The translations under genes were made by a program, and so were the position numbers. Below, in pieces: positions 57,022 to 64,000 of a stretch of DNA of 64,000 bases. The stretch comes from DATKKG01 sp035543015. GTDB taxonomy: Archaea > Thermoproteota > Nitrososphaeria > Conexivisphaerales > DTJL01. The stretch covers positions 70,356 to 134,355 of the forward strand of contig DATKKG010000030.1 in NCBI GenBank assembly GCA_035543015.1, read 5' to 3'. Below the pieces are notes generated by a model, which was not told the origin of the DNA, did not search any database, and saw only the letters and a program-made list of their open reading frames with translations. Within the stretch, counting starts at the first letter, position 1, and each line of letters starts with the position of its first letter.

Positions 57022-57242
57022 CTCTTCTGAGTGTAGCTCCAAGCTATCAGGATGGCCAGGGACAGCAGAGAAGTTGCCAAGCCCACTATGGCCGCGTTGG
57101 CGAGCTCCTTGTCGCCGAAAAGCGCGTAGAGGGCGTTGAGGAATCCCTGCAGGAGGTTGGTCTTTTCGATGAGCAGGTATCCGATGAACCCGATGGCATA
57201 TCCTAGAATCCAGAAGCCGAACAGTATGGTCGTTCTTCCCAT
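57018..57242 (-). CDS. Small two-helix membrane protein
   Basis: 74 residues with two hydrophobic helices (about 5-25 and 48-68) separated by an amphipathic segment NLLQGFLNALYALFGDKE. A TATA (AACTTATACG on this strand, near 57278-57287) suggests a leader of about 15 nt. Its stop overlaps the convergent prepilin peptidase stop by 4 bp. No family recognised; a link to the pilus is only positional. Confidence 0.6.
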   Translation of the reverse strand: MGRTTILFGFWILGYAIGFIGYLLIEKTNLLQGFLNALYALFGDKELANAAIVGLATSLLSLAILIAWSYTQKS

Positions 57243-57298
57243 GATCTCTTCGCCTCGATGGAGTTCCTTTTTCCCGTGCGTATAAGTTACTACAGAGC

Positions 57299-57327
57299 AA
57301 AAACAGTTGATTTGTCGGTCAAGACCG
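57299..57327 (-). terminator. Hairpin plus oligo-T downstream of the exported protein gene
   Basis: On the minus strand CGGTC-TT-GACCG (57316-57327) follows the stop at 57336, and a run of five T comes 12 bases later (57299-57303). This fits an intrinsic terminator. Confidence 0.5.
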
Positions 57328-57335
57328 ATGCGGAG

Positions 57336-58367
57336 CTATACCCAGGTCGGAAGTGATGAGTCGTTGAGCCAGATGTTGTAGACCATCCTGCCTCCCCAGC
57401 CCGTTCGTATCGAGATCTGGTAGGTCCCGTTGAAAGCCAGCGGGATGTCCATGGGGAACGTGACGGTGTCGGTCGTGAGACCGTAGGCGACGGTGTAGTT
57501 TTCGCTGTATCCGTTGAGGGTGACGTTGGAGACGTAGGACGGCAGCAGGGTGGATTTGCTCACTTCGACGTTCGCGATGGAGGGGATGACGTTGCAGAGG
57601 GCGACGTTGTCGAAGTAGGCGTCGGCGTTGTCGACTGCTATCCTGAAGCCGAGCACGTAGATGGGGTCCCCGAGGTTGTAGAGGGTGCTGGAGTTGGCCA
57701 GGAGGTAGCCCTTGATGAGCTGGTCGACGCGGATGGTCCCAAGCTGAAGGTCGTAGTGGTTCCACGTGTTGTAGGACCTCACCCCCCTGAGCATTATGAT
57801 CCCGGCGGACGCGTTCACGCTGTCGTACGTCGAGTCGGAGTAGATCGAGTAGTTGCCCAGCACCAGGGTCAGGGGGAAGGTGTCGTTCGGAAGCAGCCTC
57901 CAGCTCAGGAAGAGCGTGAGCCAGACCGTGCCGCCTCCCTGGGGGATGGCCGTCCCCTTGAAGAGCAGGTCGAAGCCGAAGGCCACCGAGGAGTTGATGA
58001 GCATCGGGAGCACCCTCGTCGCTGAGTCGTTGTACCATACGGATACCGACTGGCCGGGGTCGTGGATGTAGAGTGAGCGGTTGCCCGACGAGGCGCCGCC
58101 GCTGACGATGGAGGCCACGGCCTGCGTCCCGTTTGACGTCAATATGGCCCAGGAGTTGTCGTTGAGCTCGAAACCGCCGTTGGCTGTGACCGGGACGAAG
58201 GCGTTCTGGGTGTAGGTCACCTTGCTGACGGTGAACGGAGCGACGAACGGCGCCCCCACCAGGGCGACCACGATGATGCTCGCCACGAGGAGGACGACCA
58301 AGAGGAGCCTAAAGCGACCCTTGCTCATCCGGGCCTTCTCTCCAGAGTCCTGGGACATTGGAAGCAA
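57336..58367 (-). CDS. Membrane-anchored exported protein with jelly-roll-like domains
   Basis: 343 residues; ATGs at 58358 and 58328 are alternative starts. A basic cytoplasmic N-terminus (SKGRFR) precedes one membrane helix (about 20-42). The exterior part has a carbohydrate-binding-like module (NGGFELNDNSWAI, NRSLYIHDPG, WNHYDLQLG, AYFDNVAL), which looks like a CBM/laminin-type jelly roll. Many sequons are present. It may bind surface glycans. A TATA (AGTTTTAATGAG on this strand) is near 58382-58393. Confidence 0.6.
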   Translation of the reverse strand: MLPMSQDSGEKARMSKGRFRLLLVVLLVASIIVVALVGAPFVAPFTVSKVTYTQNAFVPVTANGGFELNDNSWAILTSNGTQAVASIVSGGASSGNRSLYIHDPGQSVSVWYNDSATRVLPMLINSSVAFGFDLLFKGTAIPQGGGTVWLTLFLSWRLLPNDTFPLTLVLGNYSIYSDSTYDSVNASAGIIMLRGVRSYNTWNHYDLQLGTIRVDQLIKGYLLANSSTLYNLGDPIYVLGFRIAVDNADAYFDNVALCNVIPSIANVEVSKSTLLPSYVSNVTLNGYSENYTVAYGLTTDTVTFPMDIPLAFNGTYQISIRTGWGGRMVYNIWLNDSSLPTWV

Positions 58368-58410
58368 GGGACCCCCTATCTCATTAAAACTTTGCGTTAG
58401 GGGAGGACAG

Positions 58411-58424
58411 GGATAAAATAAAGG
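58411..58424 (-). terminator. T-rich tract after the stalk protein gene
   Basis: The minus strand reads CCTTTATTTTATCC about 20 bases after the stop at 58443, a probable archaeal termination tract for a strongly expressed gene. Confidence 0.4.
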
Positions 58425-58442
58425 GGAGTCAGGAAGAGTAGC

Positions 58443-60905
58443 TTACTTCTTCCTGATCAATACGATTACTTCTAGGACCACGCAGACTGCAGCGATTATT
58501 ATGGCCAGGTACAGCAGAGTCGTCATCGTGCTGAGAGCGTCTGTGGATGATTTGACGGTCCCGATCGTGCCCTGAATGCCTGAGACCGTGCCGCTCAGCG
58601 TGTCGACCTTTCCGGACAGCGTCGATACGCTGCTCGTGAGGGTCGTTACGCCGTTGTTCACGGTGTCGATCTTACCACCCAACGTCGTGCCGAGGCCGTT
58701 CACTGCGGTCGTCAGGCCTGAGAATCCGCTGCTCTGGCTTGTTGCCAAGCTCGAGACCGCGGAGTTCACCGAAGAGAACCCGTTGGTCACGGTGGTTCCA
58801 AGTCCGGTAACAGCCGTGTTGATTCCAGCCACCGCTGCGTTGAGCGATGCGAAGGAAGAGGCCTGGGACGATGACAGCGAAGTCAAGGCCGTCTGTATGG
58901 CGTTTACGGTGGTCGTCAGGGTGCTCACGCTTGAGGAGAGACTCGTCAGCGAGGACTGGATGCTGGTGAGCGTGGCGGCCTGGCCAGCGATGGCGGCGAG
59001 TATCGCCGTGTCGCCGGTCGTGCTGCCTGTGACAGTGAAGGCGAAGCTGCCATCTATCACATAGGTGCCGAAGTCAGCGCGCACGACGCCCACATAGTGG
59101 ACCATCGGGACGCCGGCGGCAACCATCGTGTAGTTGGCTTCACCGGTGTCGTCTCCGGAGAGGCCGCTAGCCAGTCCGTAGAACGCAGCCGGGTACTCAG
59201 CCCACACGTTGTCGTAGGTCAGCTGATACGCGTACGCATCAGCACCAGTAGCCGGGTAGTTTCCTGGGTTGATATGGTTGTAGTAGTCGTAGATGTATTG
59301 GCTGAAGTAGTCATCGGTGTCAGTGTAGTAGACGGAGCTGCCAACCGGTAGGCCGTGGCCGATCACGAAGAACTGAGATCCAAGAGCGCCTGAGTTCGCT
59401 GAAAGGCTCCACGATGGGTCAACGAAGAAGTTGGCCACCGCGTAGGTCCATTCAGACGGACCTGGCATGATGGAGTCGTTGGCATAGACAGTGTGGTCTC
59501 CACCGTAGACTCCAGTCGGAACCGTGAACGTGAAGCTGAAGCTACCTGAGGAGATGTTGTTCTGTGAGTACAGGAGGATGCTGTCCGTGTATGGATCTAT
59601 GTATGGAGTGACCAGCTCGGTGCCCCACCAGTAGACTGTCACATTGCTGAAGGCATCGAAGCCATAGCCCTGGACAGTTACGGTGCTTCCTTCAGGTCCG
59701 TCAGTCGGGGAGACGATCAGCGTCGTCTGGACGTTTACCTCGAGAGTCATGTTGTTGGTGGCGTCGAAGACCTTCAGGAAGTGAGGACCGAGGCCGCTCA
59801 CTGGTACGGTGAAGTTGGCATCAAAGTATCCTGTCGAGTTGATTGCAGTTAGGTGAGTCGGTGTGATCGCGCTCCCGTCCCACGTGAACGTGGGGGTGGG
59901 AGTGGTTGGGTTGAAGAACAGGCCTGAGACGAACAGGTTCTGTAGGACCCATCCATCAATCGCCGTGTCGTTAGCCCAATCTCCGGGGCCGGTGTCGTCA
60001 CCGATTGTCGATGCGCTCTGATATGATTGAATCCAGTAGAACTCTCTGTAGGCTTCTGTGAATGTCGCCTGAGCGGAACTGCCCGTGCCATAGTCGTATG
60101 CTACGACATAGATGATTTGGCTTACGTTGGCGGGGACGATGAGCGAGGCACCGTTCTGCAGGTCAGGGACCCTGAATCCCAGAGACGAAAGGGACACTGA
60201 GAAGTGGCCACTTGCGTCGGCCGTGGTGTTAGCGGTGCGGAACCAGGTCGCCAGAGGAGCCTGAGTTGACAGGTTCACAGTGCCGCCCGCCGCGAAGGCG
60301 TGGCCCGTGACTATCAAGTCAGCGCCAGCGGGACCGAAGGTCGGCTTGATCGTGATGGCCGGGAGCAGGATTACGAACTGCGAGGACACTGCCACAGCAG
60401 TCGTCAGACCGTCGAAGATCTTGATGTAGTAGACGCCTCCTGGAATCTCCACCGACGTGCTCGTTATTGGGCCTGAGATGAACGGATGGCCGCTATCAGT
60501 GCCTAAGTAGTAGCTGCCAATGTGCAGGGCAGCACCGCCTAACGAAGTCACGTTGAAGGTGGGCGAAATCAGGAAGTCTGTTGAAGAGTTGATCTGTGAG
60601 AAGCCGTTGGGAGATATGTAGAGAGCGAACTGCGCTCCTGAGAACGTTACGCCCGAGAGGTCGACCACGAGGTAATTTGTACCTCCAGCCGGTACGTTCC
60701 CGTCGACCAGGGCGATAACCGAACTTCCCCAAGTCGCAGTCATGTTGAATGCAGAAGCTGTGTGAGTAGATGTAATTGGTGTGGTTTGAGAAGTGCTTGC
60801 TATTAGGTCAGCGTGTCCGGTGGAAGCGAAAACCGGTGAAGGCACCGCTACCGCGAACGCGCCGATTGCCAGCAAAGCTACGATTAATAGGGATTTCATA
60901 TTCAT
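58443..60905 (-). CDS. Large surface protein with coiled-coil stalk and C-terminal anchor (S-layer/SlaB-like)
   Basis: 820 residues. A signal peptide (about 1-27, ending VFA-STGH) precedes about 600 residues of beta-rich domains, several Ig-like (IKPTFGPAGADLIVTG, VSPTDGPEGSTVTVQG). From residue 635 to 794 comes a Ser/Thr/Gly-rich coiled coil of heptad-like repeats (LTTAVNGLGTTL type), then a membrane helix (795-816) and IRKK. This is the layout of an S-layer anchoring or stalk protein such as SlaB. The gene has a strong TATA (TATTATAAGCC, about 60949-60959), a short leader with AAAGGTG before the ATG, and a terminator, suggesting high expression. Confidence 0.75.
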   Translation of the reverse strand: MNMKSLLIVALLAIGAFAVAVPSPVFASTGHADLIASTSQTTPITSTHTASAFNMTATWGSSVIALVDGNVPAGGTNYLVVDLSGVTFSGAQFALYISPNGFSQINSSTDFLISPTFNVTSLGGAALHIGSYYLGTDSGHPFISGPITSTSVEIPGGVYYIKIFDGLTTAVAVSSQFVILLPAITIKPTFGPAGADLIVTGHAFAAGGTVNLSTQAPLATWFRTANTTADASGHFSVSLSSLGFRVPDLQNGASLIVPANVSQIIYVVAYDYGTGSSAQATFTEAYREFYWIQSYQSASTIGDDTGPGDWANDTAIDGWVLQNLFVSGLFFNPTTPTPTFTWDGSAITPTHLTAINSTGYFDANFTVPVSGLGPHFLKVFDATNNMTLEVNVQTTLIVSPTDGPEGSTVTVQGYGFDAFSNVTVYWWGTELVTPYIDPYTDSILLYSQNNISSGSFSFTFTVPTGVYGGDHTVYANDSIMPGPSEWTYAVANFFVDPSWSLSANSGALGSQFFVIGHGLPVGSSVYYTDTDDYFSQYIYDYYNHINPGNYPATGADAYAYQLTYDNVWAEYPAAFYGLASGLSGDDTGEANYTMVAAGVPMVHYVGVVRADFGTYVIDGSFAFTVTGSTTGDTAILAAIAGQAATLTSIQSSLTSLSSSVSTLTTTVNAIQTALTSLSSSQASSFASLNAAVAGINTAVTGLGTTVTNGFSSVNSAVSSLATSQSSGFSGLTTAVNGLGTTLGGKIDTVNNGVTTLTSSVSTLSGKVDTLSGTVSGIQGTIGTVKSSTDALSTMTTLLYLAIIIAAVCVVLEVIVLIRKK

Positions 60906-61038
60906 TCTGTACGATACACCTTTCGGTGAACTTCAGGTCTTCCGGACGGCTTATAATACTTGTGAATAAAAGTTCTAACACATTTGTCTAATACCCTTAT
61001 ATCATGCCTTATAAGGCGGACTCCCCTTCTGCGTCTCG
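60906..61038. promoter_or_regulatory. Divergent promoter region of the stalk protein and regulator genes
   Basis: It holds a TATA for each direction: TATTATAAGCC on the minus strand (about 60949-60959) and CTTATAAGGCGG on the plus strand (61008-61019), the latter centred 26 bp before TTG 61039. No other gene is seen. Confidence 0.55.
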
Positions 61039-61548
61039 TTGAAGCCCTATCGCTCTCGCATAGACATAATCGCGGACATACTAACTAGTGCCACGGAGGG
61101 CGACGCCAAGCTTTCCACCTTGCTGTACGGCTCGTCCCTCTCGTCTGGGAGGCTACAGCAGCTCCTCCCTCAGATCATGGCCGCGGGGCTCGTGACAAGG
61201 GGAGAGCACGGGTACACGATCACGGAGAAGGGCAGGAGCTACCTCAAGCTGTATTCTGAGCTCACCTCTCTCTTCTCGATAAGCACCAGTGGGGGAGCCG
61301 TTCTCGATCCCGCTCTGGTCCAGAAGGCCTCGGACTTGGTGGATCTTGTCAGGAGGACCGACAAGGAGAAGGGACTCCTGAAGCTTGAGGGGAGGAGCAG
61401 GACCGTCCTTCATGCTGCGGCCTACTACATACTCGCCAACCGCGAGGCCATGCAGTTCACACTGTACGATGCTTCAAGGCTCTTCGGTGTCTCCGTCACT
61501 CCCGTGAGAAACGCGAAGAAGCTCATCGAAGAGCTTCTCCCTGCTTAG
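61039..61548 (+). CDS. Winged-helix protein with a single TFB-like cyclin repeat
   Basis: 169 residues from TTG 61039; the TATA 26 bp upstream fixes a leaderless start. Residues 5-75 form a winged helix (RIDIIADILTSAT, GYTITEKGRSYLKLY), a type common among archaeal regulators. Residues 90-167 resemble one cyclin repeat of TFB: AAAYYILANREAMQFTLYDASRLFGVSVTPVRNAKKLIEEL, where the last part looks like the TFB recognition helices. TFB has two such repeats plus a zinc ribbon; here only one is present, with no zinc ribbon. It diverges from the stalk protein gene and may regulate it. Confidence 0.6.
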   Translation: MKPYRSRIDIIADILTSATEGDAKLSTLLYGSSLSSGRLQQLLPQIMAAGLVTRGEHGYTITEKGRSYLKLYSELTSLFSISTSGGAVLDPALVQKASDLVDLVRRTDKEKGLLKLEGRSRTVLHAAAYYILANREAMQFTLYDASRLFGVSVTPVRNAKKLIEELLPA

Positions 61549-61611
61549 AAGAAAAGGCCGAGGCTAGAGGCTCGCAATGAACAGAGAAGAAAAACGGATT
61601 GAGATGTCTTT

Positions 61612-64000
61612 CTAAGAGACTATGAACAGGAAGGTGTAGGAGCTTGTGTAGGCGAGGGTCGTTCCCGCGTAGAAGTACATCAGCCCTGCGTTGAGCTCGT
61701 AGGTCCAGGCGTTCGTGTAGGCCCACTTGGCTGTACCCGACGTCGGTTTCACGCTGAGGTAGTAGGTGCTGCTTGAAGAGAGCGCTGCCGATGGGACGGC
61801 TATGCTGTACCAGCCAGTGGCTGAGACAGCGACAGAAGTGGAGAACACGGATGTTCCGAATGGAGTTGTCCCTACTGAGACGGTGACCGTCCCCGAGCCC
61901 TGCAGGTAGACCTGGAGCTTGGTTATGGTGCCGCCTGAGCTGTTGGTGAAGAACTGCTGCGAGCCGCCGCTGGGTATTGCTAGGTAGCTGAACGAGCTGG
62001 CTTGCGCCGCCGCGATCGCTCCCGCGGATCCCGTGATGTTGAACGTGGTGGTCGCGACGTTGCCGATGCTGTCGGTGCCTGAGACCGTGTAGACTCCTGG
62101 AGCGAGGTTGGGCACGTTGAAGTTCGTCGCGAAGTCTCCCAGGCCGTTCGTAGTCGTGGTTCCGAGAGAGGTGCTTCCGAACATCAACGAAACGCTGCCT
62201 GCCAGGAACGTTACTCCGTTCAGGTGGACGATGGTACCGACGCCGCCACTCGTCGCGTTGAGAGATATGAAGGGCTGCACCTGCATGAGGACCTTGGCCG
62301 TGTTCAAGTCAGAGTCCTGGGCGATGACGTAGCTGGTGTAAGGCTGAGTTGCTCCGACGGGTATGTTGACGCTGAAGCCTCCCGTGCTGTTGCTGGTGAC
62401 GGTGGTGCTGTATCCGTCTATGTCGCTGAATATGTCTATCGAGTCGTTGAAGTCGAAGTAGTTGCCCGTCAGCTTGAAGACGGATCCCTCGTGCACCGTG
62501 GTCATGTTGGCCGTCAGCACAGGAAGGGCCTGGAATGCCACAGATGTGCCATACGCGTAGCTGTAGTCGTATGCGTAGAACACCCACTGTCCAGACGGGG
62601 AGGCAAGGATGAAGGCCTGCGTGAACATTCCGTGCGAGTCAGCTGTTACGTTGCCGATTAGGGTCTGGGATCCTCCATTGAAAGTGAAGTTCAGCTGCAC
62701 AGTGCCGTTGATGCTGAACCCATAGCCATGCAAAGTAACCGTCATGTTATTGACTGGTCCCGAGGCCGGGACGGCTGTGAGCTGTGGTGTGGTGAAGATG
62801 TCATAGACGTCCACAAGGTCAGGTATCAAAGTACTGAGGTTGGGTGTCCCCCATCCGGTGAGCGGGTCCCAACCGGTTGTCGCGTTGTAGCCGATCGGTA
62901 GAGGGCTGGTTGCGTGGTAGAGGTCTCCCTGGTTGTTGCCTACGGTGACGTCGTAGAAGTCCGCAGGGACTTCCTCACCTAGGAAGTAGAGGGCAGGCGC
63001 CACCGCTCCCGCGGGAGCCAGGTGGGCGTTGGTCAGCGCGGTGTCCAGAAGGGCGATCATGCCCGCCCATTCAGGTGAGCCGACGCTGGTCCCTCCGATG
63101 TAGTAGAGCCCGCCTCCCATCGCGAGGAGCACGCCGGTCGATGGATCGGCGATCGCCGCGACGTCAGGGACCCCTCTAGTGAGGAACGGCTGCCAGTCCG
63201 GTGCGAAGAAGACGTCACTGAAGCCTCCGCCCGTGCCCCAGTTGTTCCTGTAGCTCCAGCTCCACGCGCTCTCGAAGATCCTTCCACCGCCAGTTGAGAA
63301 GGGTATCGAGGCGTTGGTGATGCTGTCGACCCTGTTGAAGAAGGCCGTCGTTCCGCCTATCGCGAGGACCCATGGGTCGGACGATGGATAGTTGGTGTTG
63401 GCGAAGTTCAGGCCGTAGTTCGCGTTATCCGCGCCCCAGTCGCCGTCCGAGGCTATGCATGTGATGCCCTCAGCCGCGGCGAACTGGTAGACCTGGTCAA
63501 AGGAGAAGATTACGGGGAAGGAGAGGAGGATGTCGGGTAACCCGAAGCTCTGTGAAATCACTGAAGCGTAGGACGGACCCTGTGATACCACGTAGTCTAC
63601 TCCTCCGTAGAGCGAGTCGCCGTTGTCCTTGGTGAGGACGAGGACTATCCCCGCGCCGGGAGCCAGCGCGTGTGCCTGCTCGACGTCAAGTATTGTTTCG
63701 GTGTACCACTGGCCGCTGGCAGCGGACATGCCGCTTCCGGGGTTAGGAGTCCCAGTCGGTGTGACCACCGTCAGGGACGGTGGAGCGGGCAGCTCGCTGA
63801 AGGCGTCGTAGGCAGCTAGGTCGGTTCCGATGGCGGGAGCGTCGAAGGCGTCGATGATGGCGATGTTAGTTCCGTTGCCCGTGTTGCCTCCTGCGTAGAT
63901 CGGGGTGGCCCCGTAGGCCTCCTGTATCTGCTGCGCGTAGTAGACGGCTCCGACGTTGCCAGTCGAAATGAGCGTGGGTGACGCGCCGCCGGTGGAGAGC
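61612..64000 (-). CDS. Sedolisin-type peptidase (S53) with Ig-like domains (N-terminus beyond window)
   Basis: The frame is open to the right edge (residues such as NIAIIDAFDAP are encoded past 63768), so the N-terminus and any pro-domain lie outside; 796 residues are visible. Catalytic Glu and Asp lie in YTETILDVEQAH, an oxyanion Asp is probable in ASDGDWGAD, and the nucleophile Ser is in YIGGTSVGSPEWAG. After the protease come three Ig/IPT-like repeats (LHGYGFSINGTV, LTGNYFDFNDSI, LNGVTFLAGSV) and a final beta domain. No C-terminal membrane helix is evident. Sedolisins are acid-active endopeptidases; it should digest external protein for the peptide importer. Confidence 0.9.
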   Translation of the reverse strand, partial: LSTGGASPTLISTGNVGAVYYAQQIQEAYGATPIYAGGNTGNGTNIAIIDAFDAPAIGTDLAAYDAFSELPAPPSLTVVTPTGTPNPGSGMSAASGQWYTETILDVEQAHALAPGAGIVLVLTKDNGDSLYGGVDYVVSQGPSYASVISQSFGLPDILLSFPVIFSFDQVYQFAAAEGITCIASDGDWGADNANYGLNFANTNYPSSDPWVLAIGGTTAFFNRVDSITNASIPFSTGGGRIFESAWSWSYRNNWGTGGGFSDVFFAPDWQPFLTRGVPDVAAIADPSTGVLLAMGGGLYYIGGTSVGSPEWAGMIALLDTALTNAHLAPAGAVAPALYFLGEEVPADFYDVTVGNNQGDLYHATSPLPIGYNATTGWDPLTGWGTPNLSTLIPDLVDVYDIFTTPQLTAVPASGPVNNMTVTLHGYGFSINGTVQLNFTFNGGSQTLIGNVTADSHGMFTQAFILASPSGQWVFYAYDYSYAYGTSVAFQALPVLTANMTTVHEGSVFKLTGNYFDFNDSIDIFSDIDGYSTTVTSNSTGGFSVNIPVGATQPYTSYVIAQDSDLNTAKVLMQVQPFISLNATSGGVGTIVHLNGVTFLAGSVSLMFGSTSLGTTTTNGLGDFATNFNVPNLAPGVYTVSGTDSIGNVATTTFNITGSAGAIAAAQASSFSYLAIPSGGSQQFFTNSSGGTITKLQVYLQGSGTVTVSVGTTPFGTSVFSTSVAVSATGWYSIAVPSAALSSSSTYYLSVKPTSGTAKWAYTNAWTYELNAGLMYFYAGTTLAYTSSYTFLFIVS

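Noticed and set aside
58576..59064. A 162-codon plus-strand frame inside the stalk protein gene
   Set aside because: It is antisense to the repetitive coiled-coil region and mirrors its low complexity.
1..64000. CRISPR arrays, insertion sequences and rRNA genes
   Set aside because: No regularly spaced repeats, transposase genes with terminal inverted repeats, or rRNA sequence were found on reading both strands.

Overview
The window is archaeal chromosome of high GC content. Support comes from the information-processing genes: an ABCE1/Rli1 ribosome-recycling factor, class I lysyl-tRNA synthetase, Cdc48, an archaeal-type ATP-dependent DNA ligase, NreA, a Tfx-family regulator, a CTP-dependent riboflavin kinase, MptA-type GTP cyclohydrolase, and archaeal pilins with a FlaI/FlaJ-type machine. 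Most genes have a TATA box centred about 26-28 bp before an ATG, GTG or TTG start, so transcripts are largely leaderless. A fused GuaA and a PEYP-type C-terminal anchor point to Thermoproteota (TACK), perhaps a non-ammonia-oxidising Nitrososphaeria or Bathyarchaeia relative. No rRNA or ammonia-oxidation gene is present to settle this. The gene content suggests a heterotroph living on peptides: exported sedolisin, Opp/Dpp peptide importer, glutamate dehydrogenase and a molybdenum hydroxylase.

Layout. 1-2.4 kb: exported or membrane proteins of unknown function. 2.4-10.4 kb: peptide ABC transporter, with a membrane-anchored binding protein whose fold segments are in permuted order, interrupted by a nuclease-like gene and a small unknown gene. 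10.5-13.1 kb: a primase/LigD-Pol-like protein, a HAD phosphatase and an SDR. 13.2-19.2 kb: tRNA and ribosome block: queD-queC-mptA (7-deazaguanine), a membrane-tethered HEPN-like protein, DUF99, Trm5-like methylase and Rli1. 19.3-27.9 kb: molybdenum block: Tfx regulator, molbindin, ModABC, nreA, three-subunit molybdenum hydroxylase and a MoaD-like protein. 28.0-29.4 kb: an unusual tRNA gene whose 3' end is repeated 1.3 kb downstream, enclosing one beta-propeller gene; this looks like a small integrated segment.

29.5-49.7 kb: housekeeping genes: Nudix, CNB protein, GDH, SpoIIM-like, processive GT2, GuaA with a divergent PRTase, riboflavin transporter with a divergent regulator-kinase, UPRT, LysRS-I, cdc48-hsp20 with a divergent Phr-like repressor, a DUF59 protein, a TIM-barrel protein, a LarA-like protein, a site-2-protease homologue without its zinc motif, a GNAT and the DNA ligase. 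49.7-57.0 kb: a type IV pilus operon (ATPase, four pilin-like proteins, platform protein) with a divergent prepilin peptidase. 57-64 kb: cell-surface genes: a jelly-roll-like exported protein, a large S-layer/stalk-type protein, a regulator made of a winged helix plus one TFB-like cyclin repeat, and a sedolisin that runs off the right edge.

The most unusual items are the circularly permuted peptide-binding protein, the tRNA with C33 and C55 and its duplicated 3' end, the winged-helix/cyclin-repeat regulator, the winged-helix-AEP fusion that lacks the usual motif II His, the inactive site-2 protease, and several near-palindromic promoters shared by divergent genes.
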